Part shown: positions 1 through 7,675 of the stretch, piece after piece
How positions within the stretch are numbered: the stretch's first letter is position 1
Layout of the letters: each line of letters begins with the position of its first letter
NCBI RefSeq assembly: GCF_900091615.1
Contig: NZ_FMIA01000002.1
Span: 1,116,001 to 1,180,000, forward strand
Reading direction: 5' to 3'
Source: Micromonospora yangpuensis
Lineage (GTDB): Bacteria > Actinomycetota > Actinomycetes > Mycobacteriales > Micromonosporaceae
Length of the DNA: 64,000 nt
Position numbers and translations under genes: made by a program
The notes under the pieces: model-generated
Database searches by the model: none
Told to the model about the DNA's origin: nothing
What the model saw: only the letters and a program-made list of their open reading frames with translations

Positions 1-522
1 AAGGGCCTCCTTGAGCGCCAGTTGTTCGTACTTCTCCGGGAACATCTCCCGGAGCCGGTCGACGAAGCGGACCTCGCCGGTCCCCTCCACCACCTGGATG
101 CCGGGCGGCTCGGTGGCCATGTCCATGATCAGCGGTCCGGTCAGCTTGACCGCGACGTCCCAGGGGCGATCCTGTTCGGCGACCCCGCAGAAGTGGTAGC
201 CGTAGACCGTCCGCACGTCGGCCAGGACGGTGGCTGTGTCCGGCTCGTGGCCGTAGACGTGGACCCCGCAGATCACCGGGGTGCGGGCAGGTGCGTCGGC
301 AACCTGCTGGGGCTGGTGTCCGGCGTGGTTGTGCTGCCCCGGGTCGGCCTGTTCGAGGATGGTGCGCATCCGGCTGGTGATCTGCGCCCGCAGATCCGGC
401 GGCTCCGGTTCCGGCGCGGATTTCGCCAGTACGGCTGCGCCTGCCGAGACCGCCAGGAGAACCACGGCCGCCCACACGTAGCGGTTCCGGTGCCACCCCA
501 CGAAGAAGTTCCGAACGCTCAT
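1..522 (-). CDS. Membrane-anchored hypothetical protein, C-terminus cut by window edge
   Basis: The reading frame is open from an ATG at 522 to the left edge (174 codons) with no stop, so the gene is partial. A GAGGTG ribosome site lies about four bases before the ATG. Residues 1-14 are short and basic, residues 15-31 form one hydrophobic segment (VWAAVVLLAVSAGAAVLA), and the rest is soluble and contains two cysteines about 28 residues apart (CGVHVYGHEP and YHFCGV). The topology suggests an N-terminally anchored extracytoplasmic protein. I do not recognise the family. The long gap to the LPMO gene suggests it has its own promoter, divergent from that gene. Confidence 0.75.
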   Translation of the reverse strand, partial: MSVRNFFVGWHRNRYVWAAVVLLAVSAGAAVLAKSAPEPEPPDLRAQITSRMRTILEQADPGQHNHAGHQPQQVADAPARTPVICGVHVYGHEPDTATVLADVRTVYGYHFCGVAEQDRPWDVAVKLTGPLIMDMATEPPGIQVVEGTGEVRFVDRLREMFPEKYEQLALKEAL

Positions 523-754
523 GATCACCTCGTTGCCGTTCCAGTGCGGCCGTTCCAGTGCGTCGACAGCCGTCAGGTGTCTCCGGCGCCCACCCCGGTC
601 GCCGTGACGCGTGGCGTCGAAGTGCGCGATCGGCGCCGCGCCGGCTGCGGAGATCCCACCGCGTGCGCCCCGCCGAAGGGCCGACCATCGCTGCCAATGG
701 CGGTGCTCGGCGCCGTGCTCCCGGCCGGCCGTGCCCAGCGCGGTTGCCCAAGCG

Positions 755-800
755 CCGCGGTGCTGCCCGTAGCCCGCGCGCCGCGGTGCTGCCCGTAGCC
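755..800. repeat. 26-bp tandem duplication
   Basis: A 26-bp unit beginning CCGCGGTGCTGCCCGTAGCC occupies 755-780, and its first 20 bases repeat exactly at 781-800. It is intergenic and of unknown function, possibly recent slippage. Confidence 0.75.
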
Positions 801-1063
801 CCCGCGCTGCCGGCGACGGGAGTCATTCCAACACGTCTGAACCGGCTGTGCAACATAGGCGTCGATCAGTGTGCGGAACGCTGGGTGGTGCGGCTGTCCA
901 GGTTCGCGCCGTGGCGTGCCGGGTGACCGTGCCGAGGTTATGGTTGCGCTCGACGCGGCTGTTTCGGCGACATCATGGGATTGGCGCGCCCAGCAAGATC
1001 GAAGGTGCTTTCGGGGATCTCCTATCTCTGTGATGGGTTTGCTCATAAATCCAGCTCAGAGCA

Positions 1064-1075
1064 GATATATATAGA
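1064..1075 (+). promoter_or_regulatory. AT-rich candidate -10 region of the LPMO gene
   Basis: GATATATATAG stands out in very GC-rich surroundings about 90 bases before the LPMO start. A TTGCTC element lies upstream, but its spacing (21 bases) is longer than ideal, so the exact hexamers are uncertain. Confidence 0.4.
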
Positions 1076-1114
1076 CGATCATTGAACTCTGGGTCGATTG
1101 GTGCAATGCTGGCA

Positions 1115-1128
1115 CGGAAGCGCTCCCA
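1115..1128 (+). promoter_or_regulatory. CebR-like operator
   Basis: CGGAAGCGCTCCCA matches the known actinobacterial CebR palindrome TGGGAGCGCTCCCA at 12 of 14 positions, with a perfect right half. It lies between the candidate promoter and the LPMO start. CebR is a LacI-family repressor released by cellobiose or cellotriose, so cellulose-derived induction is inferred. Confidence 0.6.
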
Positions 1129-1165
1129 CACAAGCCCCAGAACGTCGGAGAACGGAGGATCCACC

Positions 1166-1846
1166 ATGGGTTCAGCCAAGCCCGATCAGTCCGGCCGTCG
1201 GTCACGGTCGGCTGTCCGCCAGCCCGTTCGAGCGCTCGTCGTGGTGCTCGCCATGCTGGCCGGCACGTTGACCTTCATCGGCCCGGCCCAGGCCCACGGC
1301 ACGATCGTCGGCCCGGCCACCCGCGCCTACCAGTGCTGGCAGACCTGGGGGAGCCGGCACATGGATCCGGCCATGCAACAGCAGGACCCCATGTGCTACC
1401 GCGCCTTCCAGGCCAACCCGGACACCATGTGGAACTGGATGAGCGCGCTGCGGGACGGTCTGGGCGGGCAGTTCCAGGCCCGTACCCCCGACGGGCAGCT
1501 GTGCAGCAACGGCCTTACCCGGAACGACAGCCTGAACCAGCCCGGAGCGTGGAAGACGTCCAACCTCGGCCGTAACTTCTCGATCCAGCTGTACGACCAG
1601 GCCAGTCACGGTGCCGACTACTTCCGGGTCTACGTGAGCAAGCAGGGGTTCAACCCCGCCACCCAACGTCTGGGTTGGGGGAACCTCGACTTCATCACGC
1701 AGACCGGGCGGTACGCACCGGCACAGAACATCTCGTTCAACGTCTCGACCTCCGGCTACACCGGACACCACATCGTCTTCGTCATCTGGCAGGCCTCGCA
1801 CGCCGACCAGGCCTACATGTGGTGCAGTGACGTGAACTTCACCTGA
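1166..1846 (+). CDS. Secreted AA10 lytic polysaccharide monooxygenase
   Basis: This copper enzyme oxidatively cleaves crystalline chitin or cellulose outside the cell. The 226-residue product has a signal peptide with twin Arg/Lys patches and a hydrophobic core (residues 20-43, cleavage after AQA). The mature protein starts with His44 (HGTIVGPATRAYQCW), the first ligand of the copper histidine brace. The second is His148 (QASHGADYFRVYV), and Phe225 in DVNF fits the axial position. There is no separate carbohydrate-binding module. The ATG at 1166 is preferred over upstream in-frame starts because GGAGG precedes it and a CebR-like site lies upstream. Length and motifs fit the single-domain AA10 group of Micromonospora and Streptomyces. 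Cellulose rather than chitin specificity is suggested only by the operator. Confidence 0.92.
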   Translation: MGSAKPDQSGRRSRSAVRQPVRALVVVLAMLAGTLTFIGPAQAHGTIVGPATRAYQCWQTWGSRHMDPAMQQQDPMCYRAFQANPDTMWNWMSALRDGLGGQFQARTPDGQLCSNGLTRNDSLNQPGAWKTSNLGRNFSIQLYDQASHGADYFRVYVSKQGFNPATQRLGWGNLDFITQTGRYAPAQNISFNVSTSGYTGHHIVFVIWQASHADQAYMWCSDVNFT

Positions 1847-1878
1847 TCCACCCGACACCGGTCACCCTCTGGTGGTCA

Positions 1879-1921
1879 CCGGCCTTCCGGCCCGGGACGT
1901 GGTCCCGGGCCGGAAGGCCGG
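1879..1921 (+). terminator. Perfect 20-bp stem hairpin after the LPMO gene
   Basis: A 20-bp arm at 1879-1898 and its exact reverse complement at 1902-1921 are separated by three bases. It lies 33 bases after the LPMO stop and faces a convergent gene. There is no U-tract, as is usual in this GC range, so it may act in both directions. Confidence 0.75.
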
Positions 1922-2093
1922 GTCGAGTGCGTTGGTCCGCAGCCGGCCCGCGGTGGGGTGGAACGGCACGGCTCACGGCGGCCGGCCCACGGCCACGTCG
2001 CGGCCAGCCGAGCGGCGTAACCAGCGCCACCTTCCCGGCACGTGCAGTGCGGCAAGCGGGTCAACGGCCGGTCAGCTACCAGGTGGAGCCGGA

Positions 2094-3086
2094 TCACCGA
2101 CCCCGTACAGGTCCCTGCGTCGGGTTCAGGTTCCGGTAGGGGTTGTTCGAAGCGAGTTCCGGCCTCGTGGGGCGTACCTGCGGAGCGGCGGAGGGCGCCG
2201 AGGTCAGGCGGTAACTCGCTGCGGCGTGCCGAGAGCTCTCGTTGGTCGCGGGTGGTTGCCCGGGTGCCGCCGCGCTGGCGGTCTGCTGTGTGGCCCGTAC
2301 CCGTTCCTGCTGCCACCGGTCGGCCCCACTGACCATCAGGTAGGTCTCCAGCGGTGGGGCGATGCTCCGCCGACCATCCTGAGCCGGGGGGTCGTACCTC
2401 GGGTCCGTAGGGGCGACGGCCAGCGTGGCGATCTCCGGCCGCTCCCTACCCCGGGAGTCCAGTACGGGCTCCGGCGTCCACCCCGCCCACTGACGGACCT
2501 CGGCCGCGTTGTTTCTCACCCTGCCCGTCGGATCGGGGTAGTAGTAGGCCGAGACGCCGCTGAGTCTGCCGTTCTCGTGGAGCCGGGCGAGGCTCTGGTC
2601 GAGGCCGATCCAGCTCTTCAACGTACGGGCGACCGCCAGCCTGACCGCGGCGTCCTGGTGTGCGGAGAACTCCGGGCCGCCGAGCGGAGACCGCATGGCC
2701 ATCATCGCGTACGGACCGTTCGCGAATCCCGGGTGCGTCCACTGCTGGACGGAGTCCGCAGATCCGGGGAGCTGGCTGCCGTACGGGGGTGGATCGATGC
2801 CCGTCCACTCGTGCGGGGCGAAGGTCTTGCCCCGTAGGCGGTGCAGTACATCCCGGCCCCTGATCCGTAGGCCGCCGCGCTTGCGGGTCTCCTTGGGTGC
2901 GGTCTGCCGGTGCGCCTCGTCGACGAACCGCATCCCGTTTCTCAGGTCACGGTTGGTCTCGCTCCGGTGTTCCGGGTCCCAGCCCCTCGCAAGGTCCTGT
3001 CGCAGGATCCAGAGCGCCAGCCGTTCGACCTTGGTGTCGAAGCCAGGCTCGCCCACAAAGGCGAGCGGGTCGTTCTGATCGCCCAT
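2094..3086 (-). CDS. Orphan hypothetical protein with proline-rich tail
   Basis: The product is about 330 residues and is not recognised. The ATG at 3086 (MGDQNDPLAFVGEPG) was chosen because an AGGGA element lies upstream. A longer frame adds 22 Arg/Pro residues. Residues 1-240 look globular and charged, with several Trp residues and segments such as SGVSAYYYPDPTG and RNNAAEVRQWAGW. The last ~80 residues are Pro/Ala/Ser-rich and probably disordered. There is no signal peptide, membrane segment or catalytic motif. It resembles the proteins at 17281, 18383 and 34470 in architecture (folded front, proline-rich tail), but I see no clear sequence homology to them. It stands alone between convergent and unrelated genes. 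Confidence 0.7.
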   Translation of the reverse strand: MGDQNDPLAFVGEPGFDTKVERLALWILRQDLARGWDPEHRSETNRDLRNGMRFVDEAHRQTAPKETRKRGGLRIRGRDVLHRLRGKTFAPHEWTGIDPPPYGSQLPGSADSVQQWTHPGFANGPYAMMAMRSPLGGPEFSAHQDAAVRLAVARTLKSWIGLDQSLARLHENGRLSGVSAYYYPDPTGRVRNNAAEVRQWAGWTPEPVLDSRGRERPEIATLAVAPTDPRYDPPAQDGRRSIAPPLETYLMVSGADRWQQERVRATQQTASAAAPGQPPATNESSRHAAASYRLTSAPSAAPQVRPTRPELASNNPYRNLNPTQGPVRGR

Positions 3087-3207
3087 GCGCCTGTCCCTAC
3101 CGAATCGGTACCTGGTCGGCGGTACTACGGTCGGTCGGGGTGGTCGGTTCACCTCGATCTATGGCGGCGGAGCCGGAGCCGTGGTGCGCCGGCCCCGGCC
3201 CGCCGCG

Positions 3208-4530
3208 TTACGGCCGCCAGGAGCCGGAGGTCCGGAACTTGTGCTGGTACTCCAGGGTGCCCTTGGTGTCGGCGACGTTGAAGACCACCGTTCCGCTGCG
3301 CTTGGTGCCCTCCGGCAGGTTGTTGCCGGAGGTGAGCGAGTCGCCGCAGCCGGAGATGATGCCGGCCAGGCCGTTGGTGGTGGTGCCGTCCGCGGCCACC
3401 CACTCGAAGTAGATCGGGTTGAGCGAGGACGAACCCTTGGTGACCTCGGCGCTCACGTCGGCGATCAGGTAGAGCCCCTTGCTCGGCTTCGGCGAGTAGC
3501 TCCGGCACGGCTCGTCGGTCGTCCGGAACTTCGAGACGGTGATCCGCAGTTCACCGTCGTTGTCGGTGAGGATGAGGGTGTCGCCGGCCTTCATGTTGTA
3601 GGTCTCGCCGGTGGGTCGGGGCGCGGCGGTGGTCGGCGCGGCGGTGGTCGGCTCCGGCGTCGGCGGTTGGGTCGGCTCGGTGCTCGGGGCGGCGGTGGTC
3701 GGTGCCGCGGTCGGACCGGTGCCGCTGGTCTGCTCGTCGTCACCGCCGGCTGCGATGTAGGCGAGGACGCTGCCGCCACAGCAGAGCAGCGCGATCACCG
3801 TGACGATCGCGATGATGATCAGCGCCGCCTTGCCGCCCGAGCCACCTGACGACTTCTGCGGCGGACCCAACGGGTACGCCCCGGGCGGGTACCCGGGCGG
3901 CGGGTAGCCGCCACCGGGCGGCAGCGGCCCGGCCGGCGGGTACGGCTGACCGGAGGTCGGGTACTGCGGCGCGCCGGAGACCGGCGGCGGGTACTGCGGG
4001 GCACCCGAACCCGGCGCGGGGTACGGCTGCCCCGGGTACTGCGGCGCGCCCGACACCGGCGGGTACGGCTGGCCGGGGTACTGTGGCGCGCCGGAGACCG
4101 GCGGGTACGGCTGGCCGGGGTACTGTGGCGCGCCGGAGACCGGCGGCTGCGGGTAGGGCTGGCCCGAGGACGGGTACTGCTGCTCACCCGAGCCGGGGTA
4201 CGGCGACTGCTCGCCCGAGGCGGCGTAGTGCGGCGCGCCCGAGGACGGGTACTGCGGGCCACCGGTGCCACCACCCGGCGGGTACTGCGGGCCAGCGGGG
4301 CCGCCACCCGGCGGGTACGGGGCCGTCGGCGGCGTCCAGGAATCGCCGCCGGGCGGCGTGGACCACGCGTCGTCGGGCTGCTGCGGGGAGCCGAAGAGGG
4401 ACGGTGCGGGAGTGTCCGGTTGAGCCCACGGGTCGTTCGGAGGCGGTGGGGCGGCCGTCGGGTCGGCAGGATACGACGACGGCTGGTTGGGGTCCTGCGG
4501 CCCGAACGGGGGCTGGGGGTGGCTCACCAT
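3208..4530 (-). CDS. Proline-rich membrane protein with C-terminal DUF4352-like domain
   Basis: The 440-residue product starts with about 220 residues of Pro/Gln/Tyr/Gly repeats (units like SGAPQYPGQPYPPV). A single transmembrane helix follows (KAALIIIAIVTVIALLCCGG), then a Thr/Pro linker of about 55 residues and a C-terminal beta-rich domain of about 125 residues that resembles the DUF4352 immunoglobulin-like fold. The predicted topology has the disordered repeats in the cytoplasm and the folded domain outside. GAGGAG sits only one base from the ATG at 4530, so the next codon, GTG (4527), has better spacing and may be the true start. The repeats are a coding minisatellite. Function is unknown. 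Confidence 0.8.
   Translation of the reverse strand: MVSHPQPPFGPQDPNQPSSYPADPTAAPPPPNDPWAQPDTPAPSLFGSPQQPDDAWSTPPGGDSWTPPTAPYPPGGGPAGPQYPPGGGTGGPQYPSSGAPHYAASGEQSPYPGSGEQQYPSSGQPYPQPPVSGAPQYPGQPYPPVSGAPQYPGQPYPPVSGAPQYPGQPYPAPGSGAPQYPPPVSGAPQYPTSGQPYPPAGPLPPGGGYPPPGYPPGAYPLGPPQKSSGGSGGKAALIIIAIVTVIALLCCGGSVLAYIAAGGDDEQTSGTGPTAAPTTAAPSTEPTQPPTPEPTTAAPTTAAPRPTGETYNMKAGDTLILTDNDGELRITVSKFRTTDEPCRSYSPKPSKGLYLIADVSAEVTKGSSSLNPIYFEWVAADGTTTNGLAGIISGCGDSLTSGNNLPEGTKRSGTVVFNVADTKGTLEYQHKFRTSGSWRP
4018..4143. repeat. Coding 42-bp tandem repeats
   Basis: Exact 42-bp units occupy 4060-4101 and 4102-4143, and a degenerate copy precedes them. They encode the Gly-Gln-Pro-Tyr-Pro repeat of the DUF4352 protein. 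Unit number probably varies between strains. Confidence 0.8.
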
Positions 4531-4651
4531 ACTCCTCGGCGCCTGGGAACGTCTCGAACAGCCTGGACGCTACCGCGCGCAGGCAACCCCCGAATCCTGG
4601 TGGTCCACCCGGTGCCAGGTCGTCGGCTGATCGGTTCGAACAGTCGCCGGG

Positions 4652-5305
4652 TCAGCGGAGGCCGAGGACGGCGGCGGTGCGGACCAGGTCGGTCTCGACG
4701 GCGAACCGTCCGACGATGGTCCGCGGCGGGTCCAGGTCAGCCGCCGCGTCGAGGCGGGCCGGCGCGATTGACGCGGTGAAGGTGCCCGCCTCCGGGTCCA
4801 GCTCGACCCGGGCGTCGTGGAAGTCGAGCCAGCTGCCGACGATCGGATGCCAGACCTTGTAGACGGTCTCCTTGGCGCTGAAGATCACCGCCGGCCAGGA
4901 CACCCCGGCGGGCAGCCGGGCGCACCACTCCTCCTCCTCGGGCAGGCAGATCAGTCGGCGTACCCCGGCTTCGAGGACCTTGTGCCGTTCGGCGTCCATG
5001 CCCACCGACCGGATCTCGGTGGTCCGGGCCGCCGCCGCCGCGCAGTACCCCCGGGTGTGGGTGATCGTGCCGACCACGCCGGCCGGCCAGACCGGGGCCC
5101 GGTCCGCCGCGGGCACCGGGGTCGGCGGCAGGCCGAGGGCACCCATCGCCCGCCGGGCGCAGACCCGGCCGGCGGTGAAGTCCCGCCGCCGGCTCTCCAC
5201 CGCCCGCTCGCCGAGGCAGGCCTGCTCGGCCGGCAGCAACGTCCCGGTCCAGTCCGCCGGCCCGGCCACCGCGACCGCCACGGTCGGCGGCAGCAGGTCA
5301 CGCAT
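4652..5305 (-). CDS. 4'-phosphopantetheinyl transferase, EntD/Sfp superfamily
   Basis: This enzyme transfers 4'-phosphopantetheine from CoA to a serine of carrier proteins in polyketide, nonribosomal peptide or siderophore synthesis. The ~217-residue product shows the family motifs in order: GTITHTRGYCAAA, the Mg-binding SVGMDAERH (Asp and Glu near 104 and 106), and the signature FSAKETVYK (Lys145, Glu146) with WLDF downstream. The length and the His-Thr motif fit the EntD-like group. The start is uncertain: GTG codons at 5314 and 5308 precede the ATG at 5305, and none has a strong ribosome site. No carrier-protein gene is nearby, so it may be a general activating enzyme. Confidence 0.9.
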   Translation of the reverse strand: MRDLLPPTVAVAVAGPADWTGTLLPAEQACLGERAVESRRRDFTAGRVCARRAMGALGLPPTPVPAADRAPVWPAGVVGTITHTRGYCAAAAARTTEIRSVGMDAERHKVLEAGVRRLICLPEEEEWCARLPAGVSWPAVIFSAKETVYKVWHPIVGSWLDFHDARVELDPEAGTFTASIAPARLDAAADLDPPRTIVGRFAVETDLVRTAAVLGLR

Positions 5306-5529
5306 CACCCACACCCCCGCCCGGGTACGACCACAGCCGGACCCGGTCGACGGCCTGGTCGGTGCGTGGCGCCGGAGTGGGTGGGCCCTGCCCCGCCCGG
5401 CTCGTCGCGTCCGTAGTGGAGGGTCGGTGCCGGGTGCTGCGAGCCATGCGGTGACGGTACTGCAGCCGACCGTGGCGGTGGGGGCGCGCGTCCCTGCCGT
5501 ACGCGTGGGTGCTGCGCCCCGCGCCGAAG

Positions 5530-5702
5530 AGATGACTGTCCGTTAGGTGCCGGATGTAAACCATATGGCCGTCAACGCATCCGTCGGAAATCTGAAACAA
5601 GTTGACCCGTTGTGCCAGTGGTGCATGGTGGTTAAGCTTCCCTTGCGCGCCCCAATCGCCCGCTTCCCCCGTGGCAGGCGATCGGGGCGCGCGTCTTTGT
5701 TG
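5530..5702 (+). ncRNA. Candidate small RNA ending in a plus-strand terminator
   Basis: An AT-richer segment leads directly into a stem-loop followed by TCTTTGTTG on the plus strand, yet no plus-strand gene precedes it. A TTGACC hexamer near 5602 is a possible -35 element. A terminator with no upstream gene suggests a short independent transcript. I could not match it to a named RNA family, and the 5' end is a guess. Confidence 0.3.
5645..5692 (+). terminator. Rho-independent terminator-like stem-loop
   Basis: GCGCGCCCCAATCGCC (5645-5660) pairs with GGCGATCGGGGCGCGC (5677-5692) with one mismatch. The loop is 16 bases and a T-rich tail follows on the plus strand. Confidence 0.6.
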
Positions 5703-5743
5703 GGACGGAAGCTGCGTGGGGCGGAAGCCGGTGGCTGTTCCCG

Positions 5744-5794
5744 GTGAGAAGGGCACCCCGCTCTACCTGAGGCGTTAAGCGGGGGCCCTTCCTT
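5744..5794 (+). repeat. 51-bp palindromic intergenic element, copy 1
   Basis: It begins GTGAGA, has GGCGTTA in the centre and ends GGGGGCCCTTCCTT. Its inner arms CCCCGCT and AGCGGGG pair perfectly. It ends 9 bases before the Pmt stop codon. Three more copies of equal length and orientation lie at 15754, 19907 and 42297. Confidence 0.9.
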
Positions 5795-5803
5795 GCACCG
5801 GGG

Positions 5804-7591
5804 TCAGATCCAGCGGCCGTCGAGCCACATCCGGGCGGACCACTCGGCGTTGGTGAGGATCGTCCCGACGAAGATCGGATAGAAGTACGCGAAGCAGAGC
5901 GCGACCAGCAGCACGTACGCGCCCACGATGAACGCACCCACCAGCCGCCGGTCGGCCCGCGCCTGCTCGGCCTCGGCGTCCCGCGCCGTCGCGACCCCAC
6001 CGGCTGCGCCGACCCCACCGGCGGGATCAGCCCCGCCGGTTGCGCCGGTCTTGCCGAGGGCGCCGGGTGGGTCGGCCGGGGTGACGATCGCGCCGAGCAC
6101 GTACGTCACCGCCAGGACCAGGAACGGCAGGGCCGGGGCGGTGTAGAAGGAGAACATCGTCCGGCCGTCGAGGGCGTACCAGAACCAGGGCAGCAGGCCG
6201 AAGGCGACGCAGAGCAGGATCGCCCCGGCCCGCCAGTCGCGCCGGGCCAGGCCCAGCCACGCGGTACCGGCCAGCGCCGGCAGGAACGACCACCACAGCA
6301 GCGGGGTGCCGAGCAGCAGCACCTCGGAGGCGCAGCTCGCCGCCCCGCAGGGGCCGTCGCCGGAGTAGTGGAAGGCCACCGGCCGGCCGAGCAGCAGCCA
6401 CTGCCACGGCCAGGACTGGTACTTGTGCGGCTCGGAGAGGCCGGCGTGGAAGCTGTACGCCGCCATGTGGTACTCGTACAGGTTCTTCAGCGGGCCGAGG
6501 AACGGGGTGTCGCTGAGGCCGGGGGTGTTCGGGTACCGCTCGGCGAGCCGGTAGTAGCCGTGGTCGGTGAGGAACCAGCCGGACCAGGCGGCCAGGTAGG
6601 TCAGGCTCATCACCACCGCGGTCAGCAGCAGCCAGGGCAGCTCGGCGCGGAACGCGTCCCGCCACGGTCGGCGTACCCCGGCGGAGCGGCGGGCCCCGAC
6701 CTCCCAGAGCAACACCAACAGCACGAACGCCGGTACGAAGTAGAGCGCGCTCCACTTCACCGCGATGCCCATCCCGAGCAGCACCCCGGCGGCCAGCCGC
6801 CACCAGGGCCAGCTGCGCCAGCCGCCGGCCGGGCGACCGGCCGCACCCGGGCGGGACGGGTCCAGCCCGGCGTCGAGGGCCTGCTGCCAGCGGCGACGGC
6901 GGGCGTCCCGGTCGAGCACCAGCGCCCCGAAGGCGGCCAGTACGAACAGCAGCAGGAAGATGTCGAGCAGGGCGGTGCGGGAGAGCACCAGGTGGAAGCC
7001 GTCGAGGGCGAGCAGCAGCCCGGCGGTGCAGCCCAGCACGGTGGAGCGGAACATCCGCCGGCCGATGCGCACCAGCAGCAGCACCGACAGGATGCCGGCC
7101 AGCGCGGCCGAGATCCGCCAGCCGAACTCCGGTGCGGTGGTCATCAGCCGACCGGGGACGTTGAACCCCTGCTCGACGTCGACGTACCCGAAGGCCCACT
7201 CGCCGGCGCCGATCAGCCACTTGCCGAGCGGCGGGTGCACGACGTACGCCGGGACGTCGTCCTTGTAGTTCCACTCGACGCCCTTGTCGACGAGCTGCCA
7301 GCCCTCCCGGGCGTAGTAGACCTCGTCGAAGATCTTGCCCTTGGGGTACGTGATGCCGACCAGGCGCAGGATCGCGGCGATCGCCACCACCACGGCGGTG
7401 GCCAGCCAGGAGTGCAGGTCCAGCCGGGCCTCGACGGTGGCCAGGCGACGCCGGACGATGGTGGGGATGCCACCACCACCGCCACTGGCGGTCGGCGCCT
7501 CCGGCGGGTCGGGGACCCTGGTGCCGTTGCCCGGTTCTTCCGATTCGGCCTGGCCGGAGCCCGCGCTCTGCGCTGTCGACGCACTCGTCAC
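5804..7591 (-). CDS. pmt: Protein O-mannosyltransferase (GT39, dolichyl-phosphate-mannose type)
   Basis: This membrane enzyme transfers mannose from polyprenyl-phosphate-mannose to Ser/Thr of secreted proteins as they pass the Sec channel. The 595-residue product has a ~55-residue polar N-terminus, about eleven hydrophobic segments, and the GT39 acidic pair in the first outer loop (IFDEVYYA, Asp89-Glu90). The conserved SRTALLDIFL and HPPLGKWLIG segments follow. A Gly/Ala/Pro insert near residue 540 precedes the last helix. The start is taken as the GTG at 7591, because a much longer upstream frame runs antisense through rsmI. It is divergent from rsmI, the same arrangement as Rv1002c/Rv1003. 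The intergenic region is 84 bp and both promoters must lie in it. Confidence 0.93.
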   Translation of the reverse strand: MTSASTAQSAGSGQAESEEPGNGTRVPDPPEAPTASGGGGGIPTIVRRRLATVEARLDLHSWLATAVVVAIAAILRLVGITYPKGKIFDEVYYAREGWQLVDKGVEWNYKDDVPAYVVHPPLGKWLIGAGEWAFGYVDVEQGFNVPGRLMTTAPEFGWRISAALAGILSVLLLVRIGRRMFRSTVLGCTAGLLLALDGFHLVLSRTALLDIFLLLFVLAAFGALVLDRDARRRRWQQALDAGLDPSRPGAAGRPAGGWRSWPWWRLAAGVLLGMGIAVKWSALYFVPAFVLLVLLWEVGARRSAGVRRPWRDAFRAELPWLLLTAVVMSLTYLAAWSGWFLTDHGYYRLAERYPNTPGLSDTPFLGPLKNLYEYHMAAYSFHAGLSEPHKYQSWPWQWLLLGRPVAFHYSGDGPCGAASCASEVLLLGTPLLWWSFLPALAGTAWLGLARRDWRAGAILLCVAFGLLPWFWYALDGRTMFSFYTAPALPFLVLAVTYVLGAIVTPADPPGALGKTGATGGADPAGGVGAAGGVATARDAEAEQARADRRLVGAFIVGAYVLLVALCFAYFYPIFVGTILTNAEWSARMWLDGRWI

Positions 7592-7675
7592 CCGGCGATC
7601 GTAGGCTGCTGGGGTGCCCGGTGGCGCCGGTCGTCCCCGATATTTGGTACATCCGTCGATGAAGGAGCGCGTCCC

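Larger units (their letters stand above)
523..1165. other. Divergent intergenic region, 643 bp
   Basis: There is no convincing gene here. Frames that stay open (for example 573-1046 on the minus strand) lack the high third-position GC of the neighbours. The stretch holds a 26-bp tandem duplication near 755-800, an unusually AT-rich patch (TATATATAG at 1066-1074) that probably contains the LPMO promoter, and a CebR-like operator at 1115-1128. Confidence 0.6.
5306..5803. other. Intergenic region, 498 bp, with candidate small RNA
   Basis: The region lies between the PPTase start (minus) and the Pmt stop (minus). The first 200 bases are GC-rich without a supported gene. Bases 5530-5640 are much richer in A+T. 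A strong stem-loop with a U-rich tail on the plus strand follows at 5645-5692, then copy 1 of the 51-bp palindromic element at 5744-5794. Confidence 0.55.

Noticed and set aside
573..1046. Minus-strand frame of 157 codons upstream of the LPMO gene
   Set aside because: It lacks the strong third-position GC bias of real genes here, crosses a tandem duplication and the AT-rich promoter patch, and has no ribosome site.
5298..5447. Short minus-strand frame (49 codons) ending over the PPTase start
   Set aside because: The overlap looks like coupling, but there is no ribosome site, and the sequence is low-complexity Arg/Pro/Thr.
5530..5702. Identification of the candidate small RNA as actinobacterial 6C RNA
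   Set aside because: The loops do not contain the runs of six or more cytosines that define that family.
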